From Cryptomeria japonica (taxonomy: Eukaryota; Streptophyta; Pinopsida; Cupressales; Cupressaceae), in contig NC_081412.1 of assembly GCF_030272615.1 (NCBI RefSeq), positions 542,394,335-542,458,334 on the forward strand: a DNA stretch of 64,000 bases. Direction: 5' to 3'. The notes beneath the pieces were generated by a model. That model did not search any database. It was not told the origin of the DNA and was given only the letters and a program-made list of their open reading frames with translations. This document shows positions 34,650 to 45,230 of this stretch, piece after piece. Positions within the stretch are counted from its first letter, which is position 1. Each line of letters begins with the position of its first letter. The position numbers and the translations under genes were made by a program.

Positions 34650-35090
34650 TATTGTCTTACATTCATAAAAGTTGATGACGTATCCATATTCCAACCACAT
34701 AATGCACCTATCTATATTGAGGCCTTTCTCCATAAAAATCGTATCAAACGAGTCTTGATATATGGAGGAGCAGGTCTGAATATTTTTACATTGAACACTA
34801 TTAAACAATTGGGATATTTTGAACAAACTGTGAATTCAAAGAACAAGATCACTATAAAAGCATATGATGATGAAGAACGCTCATCCAAGGGAACAATCAC
34901 CTTACCTTTGAGAATTGGGCCAGTCGTGAGGGATGTGATTTGTCAAGTCCTGAATCTAGATCTCACATACAACATACTTTTGGGAGGTCTGTGGATTCAT
35001 GATATGAGAGCAGTACCATCAATGTATCAAATTTCCTTACAATGGAGTAGAAGTAACAATAAGAGGTGATCTGAATCCATTCATGTATTG
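34650..35090 (+). pseudogene. Aspartic protease of element A
   Basis: Processes Gag-Pol. The active-site region reads VLIYGGAGLNIFTLNTIKQL at about 34,752-34,812; family members carry Asp before GG, so the catalytic residue is replaced by Tyr. The C-terminal box is NILLGGLWIHDMRAVPS (about 34,972-35,022; normally LG.PWIH). It continues in frame 3 from gag, with breaks. Confidence 0.8.
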
Positions 35091-35377
35091 TAATAAATTG
35101 CGACCAGGATCAAAAATAATAATTCCAATCAACAAAGAAGAAACTCCATCATTAGCATTTTATGGATTCATAATCATTAAAACCTTCCACATCAAAACAA
35201 GGTGAGCTTAAAGGGAAATACAAGGACAAAGGCATGGGAGAATATATTTTGAATCAAACTATGTATTTAAAACAAATAGTGAATTCTCCTAAAGATTATG
35301 CATGACCACATCCCTCTAAGAAAGTATCCACCATTACCATAAAATGGGATCCCACTATATTCTATAGATGGGGTGAG

Positions 35378-35647
35378 ATGGAAGAATATGATCTCTACAA
35401 AATGCTTTATAAGGATCCTAAAGAGGAATATGGACAAGATCACACCAAAATACCTTGTGAAAAATATGGCAAAGGATTCAAATTCTTGCAAAATTCTGGA
35501 TATGATGGAAAGAGCCCTCTTGGGTTACAAAAGAAAGAAATTATTGAATCATTGCAACTAGAGTTGACATTAAAAAATCAACACTCCAAAGGACTTGTCT
35601 TCATACCCCTTAGATTAGGTACCCCTAATCCTATGGAAGCATTGTAA
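35378..35647 (+). pseudogene. G-patch-like domain after protease (A)
   Basis: PCEKYGKGFKFLQNSGYDGK followed by SPLGLQKK has the G-patch layout (hh..h.G...G..LG..) and lies between protease and RT. B has the same segment at 48,985-49,090. G-patches are RNA-binding modules; in betaretroviruses one follows the protease (family knowledge). A role here is inferred. The ORF has shifted to frame 2. Confidence 0.65.
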
Positions 35648-35689
35648 ATCATAGACTCTAGTGACCAACAAGAAAATAAATTCCACTCC

Positions 35690-36600
35690 ATGGACTCTAA
35701 CGAATGGGAATGGAGTTTAGAGAAGTCATCTAGTGATTATGAGCTCACTAAAACATTCAAAGAACCAGATGAACTCACAGAAGAAGAAGAGTTTAATAAA
35801 GTATTTAGAGTTGGTCAATTAAATTTATCAGAGTCTACATTACAAGATAAGAGTGACAATGGCGAAACATGGATTAAATTTTTTTGGGATCTCGAACCCT
35901 CAACATCTCAAGGTTCTAGGTCAAAACCATGAAGAGTGAAGACTCTCGTTGTTGAGTGCCCCTCTAGTGAGGTCGATTTGGATTCGTACGCGATTGAGGC
36001 TGATGAGGGGAGTTCTAGTGATGACCCCGATGATTGCATTGAGATACCTGAAGACTCTTGTGTCTTTACCCTTACTCCCATTGACTTTGAGAACATTGAT
36101 GACATTCCTCTCATTCACCCACAACTCATTGATTGGGACCAACAAGAGCCTCCACAACTAGACACTTTTAAAAATGATGAGGCCTTTATCAACTATCTTG
36201 GCATAAGAGATGATCTACCTATTGGGGACCAAAAAGAAGGATTCATTATATAACTTGATAGTGTGACATATCTTGGAGAGAATGCCAAACCTTCTAGTCA
36301 CAAAAATATAAAAATAAAAATAAATCACGAGTCTTATGGTGAAAACCACATTGTGGTGTTGTTTGATTCTAAAAAAGTAAAAAGAAAGGACATATCTGAG
36401 GGTGAAAACCTCTTTGAGGCACCCAAGGATGGAAGGTTTGACACTCTCCCTATGACATCATATGAAGAGAAATCATCAATGCTCATGGAATAGACTATCA
36501 AGACAAACATTGTCACAAAAGAGATTCCACACAACATATTCTTAGCACAATCTCTGATAGAAAAAGAACAACCAAAGTTCATAAGTTTCTTCATAGAGTG
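35690..36600 (+). pseudogene. Acidic protease-RT linker (A)
   Basis: A run of ORFs in frame 2 (35,690-35,932, 35,936-36,253, 36,263-36,493) encodes an acidic linker: SSDYELTKTFKEPDELTEEE, PIDFENIDDIPLIHPQLIDW, DEAFINYLGIRDDLPIGDQK. B has the same order (SSDYEITETFREPGE, LVHHQLIDWDHE, DEAFIDYLGIRDDL), so this is a real family feature. It ends in FAWSYADMLGLDPDLVMHHL, the standard N-terminal flank of Ty3 RT. Confidence 0.75.
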
Positions 36601-36604
36601 ACAA

Positions 36605-37410
36605 ATAAATTTTGCATGGTCATATGCGGATATGCTTGGATTGGACCCTGATCTAGTAATGCATCATTTGATAGCTACGCCAAGAGTTAAGCCTATAAAA
36701 TAGAAATTGAGAAAAATGCATCCACAAGTGGCACTATTAGTTAAGGTAGAGCTGGAGAAATTATTGTATGTGGGATTCATTAGACCAATTGAATACCCTG
36801 AATGGATCTCTAACTTGGAAACCTGCCAGTAAACCAAATCGCAGTATCAGAATATGTACAAATTTCAGAGACATCAATAAAGCTTGTCCCAAAGATGATT
36901 TCCCATTGCCAAACATTGATTTCATAGTGGATCTTATAGTTGGTCATGTGCAATGTTATCACTGATGGATGGATTCTCTGAGTCTAACCAAATCAAGATA
37001 GCACCTGAAGACCAACACAAAACAACATTTACTTGTCCTTGGGGTACTTTTTGGTGGAATGTTATGCCTTTCGGATTAAAGAATGTGGGTGCTACATATC
37101 AAAGAGCAACGATGACAATCTTCCATGATCTTATGGACATTACTATGGAAGATTATGTTGATGATATCCTAGAAAAGTCAATAACAAGAGAAACACATCT
37201 GGATATGTTATAAGTGGTTTTTGAATGTTTAGAAAAATACAAAGTTAGGCTAAATCCTAAGAAATGTGTCTTCAACGTGACCTCTGAGAAGCTCCTTGGA
37301 TACATTGTCTCACAAAGAGGAATTGAAGAAGATCCAGCCAAAGTCAGAGCCATATTAGAGATGCCACCACCAAAGAATATCAGTCAACTTTAGTCTCTAT
37401 AGGGAAGACT
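36605..37410 (+). pseudogene. Reverse transcriptase of element A
   Basis: RNA-dependent DNA polymerase that copies element RNA in cytoplasmic particles. FRDINKACPKDDFPLPNIDF (36,870), FTCPWGTFWWNVMPFGLKN (37,030; the MPFGL box) and the catalytic EDYVDDILEKS (37,150), followed by the thumb segment YKVRLNPKKCVF and LLGYIVSQRGIE. The YVDD Asp pair is present. Frames change between 36,768-36,965 (frame 3) and 36,953-37,213 (frame 2), and stops occur near 36,700 and 37,211. Confidence 0.9.
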
Positions 37411-37970
37411 TCAATCGATATGCAGATTCATCGCACAATTAGCAGATAAATGCCATCCTTTTCAACATCTCCTTCATAATAATATCAAATTCATATGGGA
37501 TAATAAGTGTCAATAGGCTTTGAAAACTCTCAAAGACTATCTTTTGAATCCACTAGTTTTGATGCCACCTATTCCAGGAAAACCCCTACTACTTTGCATA
37601 TCAACTACACAAACAACACTGGGGGCACTCTTGGCACAACAAGACAATGACGACAAGGAAAGACCATTATATTATATCAATCACACATTGGTTGGCTATG
37701 AGCTTAACTACACACTTATTGATCGTTCATACCTTGCTATGGTTTTTGCCTCGCAGAAATTATGACACTATATGCTAACTCATAAGACAAAGTTCGTTGC
37801 CAGGATAGATCCACTAAAATATCTTCTTAATAAGGCAACACTCACTCGTAGATTAGCTAAATGGGTTATGATTCTGAGTGAGTTCGACATTGAATATGTG
37901 GATAGAAAAGCAATTAAAGGACAAGCTATTGCAGATCAACTAACATATGCACCTATGATTGATGACACTC
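37411..37970 (+). pseudogene. RNase H and connection domain of element A
   Basis: First RNase H, which degrades the RNA template. TTLGALLAQQDNDDKERPLY, YELNYTLIDRSYLAMVFASQ (the E residue usual in NY...E has become D) and HYMLTHKTKFVARIDPLKYL are the standard Ty3 RNase H landmarks. LAKWVMILSEFDIEYVDRKA then AIKGQAIAD begins the connection region. Stops at 37,516 and 37,763 break it. Confidence 0.85.
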
Positions 37971-37989
37971 CTATTGTCTCGAAATTTAT

Positions 37990-38350
37990 GGATGAATCCA
38001 TTCTTACGGTGACAAATGCAAAGCCTTGGCAATTATACTTTGATGGTTCATACATGCAGCATGGCACAAGAGCTGGTATCCTCTTCATCACACTTCAAGG
38101 GGAATCCATTCCTAAGTCATATTGATTGTCATTCTATTGCACCAATAACATAGCAGAATATGAAGCATTAACGACAGGTCTATGAATTGTAGTTTAGTGG
38201 AAGATCCAGGAACTTCATGTTTTTGGGGACTCTCAACTTGTAATTTGTTAAGCAAATGATGATTATCAGACTAAATATGAAAAGTTAATGTCATACAAGA
38301 AAATGGTGGACAATTTCAAGTAATATTTCACATAAATAGTCTTTGATCAA
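37990..38350 (+). pseudogene. Second (archaeal-type) RNase H of element A
   Basis: WQLYFDGSYMQHGTRAGILF (38,029-), then AEYEAL, then ELHVFGDSQLVI. A second RNase H with FDGS, EYEA and FGDSQLV boxes between the first RNase H and integrase is the hallmark of the Tat lineage (family knowledge). Several stops (38,123, 38,183, 38,194) inactivate it. B has a cleaner copy at 51,490-51,816. Confidence 0.85.
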
Positions 38351-38383
38351 ATTCCAAGGGATAACAATCAAGCTGTAGATGCC

Positions 38384-39760
38384 ATGGCTACCATTGCTTC
38401 ATTGATTGATATGCCTCAAAATCAGACCCGCTATGAGTTCTTGGTGGATAATATTTTGGTCCCTTCATATGAAATTACTCTCATTGAGATGATATGTGTT
38501 GTTGGTCATTATTCCCCTTGGTATGGTTCCATTTTCACTTACCTCCATGACAATATCCTTCCACTTAACCTTTCCAATAATCAACGTCGTACATTCATCT
38601 GCCGATCCTCCTGATGTGTTATCTTAGCCAATACCCTTTATCAACAGGGTCTAGATGGTAGTCTTCTTAGGTTCTTAGAAAGTGACAAAGCTCAAATTGC
38701 ATTATGTGAGGTTCATGAAGGTATATGTGGTACTCATTCTAGTGGTCCAACCTTAGCCAAGAAATTAATGAGGACTGGATACTATTGGCCTACTACTCAT
38801 ATCAGTTTGTCAGAAAGTGTAAACAATGTCAGATTCATGGAGACCTTATTCATGTGCCAGCACATGAACTTCAGCCAATTGCCACTCCATGGCCCTTTTG
38901 CTAGTGGGGACTCGACCTCGTAGGTAAGATTCACCCTCCTTCCAATGGCCATAAATTTATTATCATAGCTACAAAATATTTTACAAATTGGATTGAAGTT
39001 GTTCCTCTCACCCAAGTCACTGGAAAGTAGATCTCAACTTTTATCCTTAATTATATCATTTGCCACTACAGTGTTCCCCTTTTCATTGTCACAGATAATG
39101 GGCATCCTTTCAAGAACTAGGATGTTCATGAGATTTGTGATCATTTCCATAATCATCATCACTTTTCCACCCCATACTACCCCCAAGGTAATGGTCAAGC
39201 TGAGGCATCTAATAAAACCATTCTCAAAATCCTTAAAAAGACAGTCGATGACACTTGCTAAAACTGGCATATCCAACTTAACCCTGCACTTTGGGCCTAC
39301 TGCACAAGTGTTCACACACCTATTGGAGCTACACCTTATTCACTTGTCTATGGTTCTGAAGCTATCTTTCCTATTGAGGTCGAGCTACCATCCCTGCAAG
39401 TTTCCTTGCGCAATCTAATCAGTGATGAAGATTACAGGGTCTCCCGCTTACAAGATCTAGAATTGTTGGATGATCATAGACAAACTACTTTTAATCATCT
39501 CAAAGCATATCAACAAAGAATGAGTTGCAACTACAATCATAAGGTAAATCCTTGCACATTTGAGGTGGGTGAATTAGTTCTTAGAGAAAATCTTAAAAAT
39601 CAGTAGGAAGAGAGAAAAAGGGCAAGTTCGAACTAAATTGGCTTGGCCCTTACGTCATCACAATAGTATATGGATTAGGTGCATATCAACTCTCAACACC
39701 AGATGGAGAACATTTAGAGGATCCTATCAATAGCATGCACCTTCGCAGGTTTTACACATA
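38384..39760 (+). pseudogene. Integrase of element A
   Basis: Inserts the cDNA into the host genome. Zinc-binding region remnant HEGICGTHSSGPTLAKKLMR then TGYYWP (damaged after YYWP), catalytic Asp in WGLDLVGKIHPPS (38,907), Asp in VTDNGHPF, Glu in [13 protein letters not shown]. All three catalytic residues are still encoded. The C-terminal part YNHKVNPCTFEVGELVLREN is followed by a GPY-like region, and the protein ends near 39,760 without a chromodomain. Multiple stops and frame changes. Confidence 0.88.
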
Positions 39761-39779
39761 GTTTTTTCAGAATATCCCA

Positions 39780-39949
39780 TTGCCAAAAATACAAAAAAAT
39801 ACAAAAATATCAAAATACAAAAAAATAAAAAATACAAAAAAAATCATAAAAATAAAAAAATTGTTACTTGGTGAAAACTTGGCAAATAGGCGCCTTGTAA
39901 TACAAAAAAATTGAAAAATAAAAAAAAATTAAAGAGAAATAAATCCGTC
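39780..39949 (+). repeat. A-rich tract after integrase (A)
   Basis: Runs of ACAAAAA/AATACAAAAAA follow the integrase stop; B has the same at 53,240-53,390. The first stem-loop of the triplet lies inside it. Confidence 0.7.
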
Positions 39950-40016
39950 CAATGGTGAAAACCACTTTAGTGGCACCCTGGGCAAGTACCATGGTGAGAA
40001 CCGGGTTACTGGTACC
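39870..40016 (+). ncRNA. Three tandem stem-loops after pol (A)
   Basis: Units at 39,870-39,894, 39,954-39,977 and 39,993-40,016 share one design: outer GGTG pairing with CGCC or CACC (TACC in unit 3), an A-rich bulge, and an inner stem (unit 2 CCAC/GTGG with loop TTTA; unit 3 CCGG/CTGG with loop GTTA). The same three occur in B with pairing kept. Proposed as a structured RNA element; function unknown. Confidence 0.55.
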
Positions 40017-40099
40017 ATGTGTAGAGACATTGCTCCTCCCTCCTTCCAGATTCAATCTTATCCTTTCACTTTGCACACACTCATAGCCTATCCATCCAT

Positions 40100-40383
40100 A
40101 ATAAATTTACCCATTCCCATCATGGCTTGTTATTGATCTACCTAAGATTGGTTAGCCATTCATAATAAACCTTTCCTTTTCATCCCTTTCCTTCCATAAT
40201 AAATCAGGTCCATTCTATAACTGGGGTAAAATCCTAAATCTAGTGATGGAAGTGGTACCTTGAGCATCGCATCTTTTGAGGAAAAACGTCTTTTCATTCC
40301 TCCTTCTTTTCGTACACAAGTCGCAATAAAAGATCACTTGCATCGCCGATCCATAATAAAGTTTTGTTCTTCTTCGCAATAAA
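40100..40383 (+). terminator. Cluster of AATAAA signals after gag-pol (A)
   Basis: AATAAA at 40,100, 40,164, 40,198, 40,325, 40,355 and 40,378, plus one at 40,924. B has five in the same place. They lie between the convergent gag-pol and antisense PMD units and could polyadenylate a gag-pol message. Chance is less likely because of the repeated CATAATAAA/GCAATAAAG contexts. Confidence 0.4.
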
Positions 40384-41458
40384 GTATCAATTTCATGGAT
40401 TTAGTCAGTTTTAGATGAGACATAAGCAACAACGAGCTTTAAACAAATAAAATCTTTCAACAGACTTTGGCAAACAACACAATTTTCAACATAATCTGTC
40501 CTTTATAAGGATAACAACATTGTGACCAAATCAAACATGTTAACATATGTGGAAAGAAACACAAATAACTTGAGGATTTCATTGTGTATTGGTGTCAAGT
40601 CAAGTCTTGGTTTTCTTTTGATTTTATCTTTTGGTGACATGTCTTTTAGCTTTTCGGAGATTTCTCTGACTAGAGATTCTGTCTCCAGGATGTCTTTGAC
40701 TAGAAAGGCGAGGATGGGATATGAGTCACCTACTATTATTTTGTTGTTGTTGTTTGTGGATTGTCTCTTAGTAATGCTATACCTTGTCCAAGGAAATGAG
40801 GACGTTGTGAGTCTAGTATGAACTAGGACTTTCCTTGTTTGTGTCTATCCGATCTGCATGCAAATGGGTAAAATGACTTTCTGGGTCGAACCTATACCTA
40901 GATTGTCATAACCTATTTGCCATAATAAAGCTCAATGATGATAAAGCATAAAATCTCTTTCACTTCCATATATCCTATCTTTCATCCCTCTTTCTTTTGC
41001 TGTCCCTTCCTGAGTCCATGTAGCCCACTATTACATGACTGAGTATAATACCATGCCAAAAGTATCTACATTTCATATAGCTTTCACTTGCATTGTCACA
41101 TGTTAGCATATCTCATTTCATGCATACATATAGATATCACAATAGCATTACATCTTGCATATCATATAGGCATTTCCATTTTCATTTAGAAACATTAAAA
41201 ATGACAAAAATATAGACATCATGCATCTCATTTTGTAAATAATCATAGCATATCATTATCATACATCCATCTGCATTTAGTACATTCACATTTGCATCAT
41301 GAAAAATCTAGAAAGGAACAAAAATAATAATGCATACCATCATGTACATATATGCATCCACACATCATAATAACACATGCATACATAAGATTGCATCATC
41401 ATAGTAGATGGATACATCATGTAAGAATAAGCACATAGATCACATAGGAATGCATGCA

Positions 41459-41493
41459 TACACACACAAGCGCGCGCGCACACACACACACAT
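41459..41493. repeat. Alternating purine-pyrimidine (CA)n(CG)n(CA)n tract
   Basis: CACACACA, then GCGCGCGCGC, then ACACACACAC: a sequence type prone to Z-DNA. At the homologous place B carries a (TA)n run (54,730-54,746). Confidence 0.8.
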
Positions 41494-41588
41494 TCAAAAA
41501 TAAAGTGTCATGATACAATGATGTTAATATCATATATGGCTACAAAATCACCTGTAGGTGTCTATATCATCATACAAAAAACTGATAC

Positions 41589-42648
41589 TGTAGACACCTA
41601 AAATTGTCTTGTCGAATTAAATAAATATTTTATTTATTTAATTGTTTAAGCCTAATTCTTCTATTAATTGAATAAATATTTCTTTATTTAATTAATTCAT
41701 TTATCCTCTTCTAGCCTTATTTCTCATTTAAATAAATACATTTATTTATTTAAATAATCCTTCTCCTAAATTAAATAAATATCTTATTTATTTAATTGAT
41801 CCCACTTCCTCTATTAATTAAATAAATATTTATTTATTTAATTAATTCATTAGCCTTTTCTACCCATGACACATGTCATTCATCTCTTAATTCCTACACT
41901 ACCTACCCTCTCATTATTTTCTTATTTCTTCTACCTACCCTCTAATCCTAGCTGACCATTTATCTTTTACACCTCTTAATCTTATCATAGCCTAATCATA
42001 CAACAATAATGGTCCTAAATGCACCTGATCCCTCATGGTCCGCGCATACATCCCCGACCCTCGTGGCATCCGCTGTATTCTACCGAACTGCCTACATACC
42101 TTGTCAATCAACTACCTCTCAATAATATATTGGGTCTGATCGATCAGATACTTGCTCTTGAACACATATGGCAACTCCACTGCATCATCCTCCCACTCCT
42201 CACAGTCTAGGTAGGGCCTCCATACCACACTATCTATCTCATCAATAACCCAACGCCAATACTCTAGCCTCCAAATCTGTGGCTGAGAAGTAATCATATC
42301 ATACAAGTGTACAAAACTGCACCCATGTCCTCTGCCTCTAAAGTGTATCAGACGTGTAACCCACAGATGCTCATATGCCCATACTTGTAATAAGGTCACT
42401 CCGCATCCTAATCCTACTGATCCATGATATACAAACTGATGTAGCTCATAGTACACGTGTGCCAACAGACACGACCCCCATGCAAACATGGTGTGCTCCG
42501 TCACCAATGTCTCTAGAGTCCTCCCCCATCCCACAACCAACCCTCATGTCATTCATCTCTTAATTCCTACACTACCCACCCTCTCATTATTTTCTTATTT
42601 ATTCTACCTACCCTCTAATCCTAGCCGACCATTTATCTTTTACACCAT
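41589..42648 (+). mobile_element. Chimeric, promoter-less 5' LTR of element B
   Basis: 41,589-41,986 is U3, nearly identical to 58,065-58,460. It then switches to a PMD gene fragment (41,991-42,551), returns to U3 at the shared CATGTCA (42,545-42,551) and repeats U3 sequence already present at 41,872-41,975 with about 3 differences in 103. At about 42,649 it jumps into leader sequence. The TATA box, R and U5 are absent. Confidence 0.85.
41991..42551 (-). pseudogene. PMD gene fragment inside the LTR of B
   Basis: Minus-strand ORF 42,540-42,112: VVGWGRTLETLVTEHTMFAW, LLAHVYYELHQFVYHGS, GVTLLQVWAYEHLWVTR and DSVVWRPYLDCEEWEDDAVE. These match the C-terminal half of the plant mobile domain (WGS..LA.LY..L...G...LLQ.WA.E). 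It corresponds to 55,708-56,263 of B's own PMD gene in the same orientation, and lacks the W-to-stop change found there (reads EYWRWVIDEID), so the template was a sister copy or an earlier state. Confidence 0.85.
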
Positions 42649-43120
42649 TTTTTTCCCCTCATTTAGGGTTTTCATTTCGCTATTTTGTCTCGTCGTTTTT
42701 TGATTTCAGATCTCGTTTATTTGAGCTAATATCTTGTGATCTAGCAAACAAATTGGTGCATCTTGTCTTCAAAGCAAATCGCATTGTTGAAGATCTCTTT
42801 TTCACAAAGTCTTTTGGATCTAAAATTTACCTAACTTGTGTGCTTGCATGAGGGGTATTATTGCAAAACTACTAACAAATCTTTGTTGTAGAATTTTGAC
42901 AAGGGTCTTATTTTGTTTTTCATTCCTTGCTTTGTTTCTATAGACTAGAAAACACTTCAATTGGTGCACTAAAATTGAACTAGTGTCTTTTGTGTCTTGG
43001 GCAATAGGCTCTTTTGTGTTTACCTTTAGAGGGCCTGCCTCCCTGTGTGGTCATTAGGACTACTAGTGAGGAGGGAAAGACCCAAGTGGTAGCGAGGAAA
43101 ACCCCCCTCTTTCGAACCAC

Positions 43121-43136
43121 TATAAATAACTGTATC
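43121..43136 (+). promoter_or_regulatory. TATA-like box inside leader (B)
   Basis: ACCACTATAAATAACT, at the place equivalent to 30,791 in A. Since B's 5' LTR lacks its TATA box, this would be the nearest upstream candidate for gag-pol transcription. Inference. Confidence 0.35.
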
Positions 43137-43426
43137 CATGGTGAAAGCCATAGGTAATGTGTGTTGATTAGTTCATACCGACACTATGTCTCCCCATAAA
43201 CCCGTTTGATCAAATTTATTTGACCAATAGTAGGGCATAACCCCTACCGACTGGGAGCCTTCTATATTTACATAGCTGAAAGTGTCACATGTATGGACAC
43301 ACGAGTGGATGCCCTTACTAGCACCTTTTTGTTTTAGAAAGCCAAAATCCTTCAAGTTGTTGGGGCAGGAGGTTGGACCTCTGGAGTAGCCCACACACAT
43401 ACGGTTCTTAGTAGAGATACAAAGTT

Positions 43427-44615
43427 TGTTAGGCCCAATATGGAAAGCTAATGTACTAAGAGGGGAGGGGTGAATCAGTACTTCAAATCCTTTTATCAAC
43501 AATATCTTTACTATTATGCATAAGCCAAAAACTTCTGTAACATAACATAAAGCTAAAATAAATAAATACCAATCATACATGATTCACTCCATAACACATA
43601 TATTTTGGCTATGCAGAAACTCTTGGTTAGAGAGAAAAACTGCGGTGGGGATGGCACCCACAACTTCACTACTGCAATAATAAAGGCTGCTCGGTTAGAG
43701 CTACATATTTAGCTATTTCTGATAGCTTACCTTGTTAGGAGTATCAAGATCTATTAGATCTATCTTGCTAAAGGATTTTACAACACTTAACCTAAATGCT
43801 GCACCTGGTTAGAGGCTTTACAATTTATAGACTTGATTAGAGTCTTTTACCCTGTTAAAGGGTTTTTTTTAAACTACAAAATTTTCAATAAAATCTTTAC
43901 AACTATCTACAACTTTACATCTGGAATGTTATAGCAGATTCTATGTGCTCAAAATAAGATTACCTTGCCTATAGCATACCTTGGTAACCCATAAAGTAAC
44001 TCGGTAAACCCTTCTGTTTACTCTGTTCTTTTACTGTTCTCTGAAATCCTTCTCGGTGACCTCTGTGTCTCTGTAACAGTTATTACACTTAGTGCTTTCT
44101 CATGCATCACACATGTCTTGCTTCATACACTTGTGTATATCCATGTCTTACTTTTATCTTCAATCCATGCTGTATAAATAGATCTCTTATGTTGGTGATT
44201 TGATTCATTGCTTCAATCTTACAAACATGATTTCTTGAATAAATAACCATGCAAAATATTTCATTGGTTAGATGACCTCAAAATCATACACAATCTTTAA
44301 GTGCAATTTCCAATGTGATAACGGTTCTATGTTCCTCGATCTTGTAACACGTTTTCATATATGTGTGTCCAAGTTCAATGAATTTGGTAACACGTTTCAC
44401 TCGATGTATATCATCTCGGTGTATCATGTTTGCTGCTCGGTAGACATAGAATGATACTCGGTAGACAACTTGGTGCATACTGGGCTCTGTGACTACTTTC
44501 TTCTATAAGCGACTGGACTGTTCATACCGACTGAATATTTCGGTAGTAGTAATCGACTAGAGTATATAGAATGAATTTGGATGTAAGACTAATGGCAACT
44601 TGATAAGTAGTAACA
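43427..44615 (+). mobile_element. Solo LTR of another family (1,189 bp), TSD AAGTT
   Basis: TGTTAGGCCCAATATGG...GTAGTAACA, flanked by AAGTT at 43,422-43,426 and 44,616-44,620. TATAAATA at 44,173-44,180 gives plus orientation. The flanking sequence is B leader on both sides, so this is the third nesting level (array, A, B, solo LTR). No internal domain; a complete non-autonomous element cannot be excluded. Confidence 0.85.
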
Positions 44616-45039
44616 AAGTTCACCATGGGGAGTTTTCGTGGGGACTAGTGCTTGGCTGCCCCGGAGAAGTGAGTGCCGAGGGTGGAGCCAGTGGGGTCAA
44701 GCATCTAAGTATCCACTTTGAATAGCGTAGCCTTGGTGGAAACCCCATGTGGGATCAACAACTATTGTCCTGGCCAACCATAAGAATTGTGCTTGTCTTC
44801 TTTTAAACATTCAAACATTCAAGATCAAACATCAAAACCTTGTGTCTTTGTGTCTTCAAGTGTATGCAAAACATTTTTACATCAAACAACACACTTTCTT
44901 TTGAGTCATTTTGAGTCTAAACACTTACAAATATTGAGTCCTCATCAACATTGTGTCCTCTTGTCATGACAAACAGTCAAAAATTCAGACTTGGTCACAA
45001 CAAGCAACTTTAAAAATTGGAAAAATTGCACTCAGTTTC

Positions 45040-45230
45040 TGGAAACGCGTCTGTGTCTAACAGAAATATGTTTGTGTCATTTAATCGCGTCTGTGTAGGA
45101 CAGAAATGCATCTGTGTTATCATAAGCGAAAGCTGTATTCACAAAATCTCATAAATGCATCTGTGCAGTGTTTAAACACGTTTGTGTCATTTAACCATGT
45201 CTGTGAGGTATACATGCACGTCTGTGTTCA
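45040..45230 (+). repeat. Periodic leader array of B (2 blocks of 110 bp)
   Basis: Motif (GTCTGTGT, GTTTGTGT, ATCTGTGT variants) at 45,049, 45,070, 45,089, 45,110 and 45,159, 45,180, 45,199, 45,220. Spacing is 21-19-21 in both blocks and exactly 110 between blocks, as in A's second array. Confidence 0.85.

Noticed and set aside
39406-39606. Separate small gene after integrase
   Set aside because: It is the C-terminal part of element A's integrase in a shifted frame; B has the same segment continuous with integrase.
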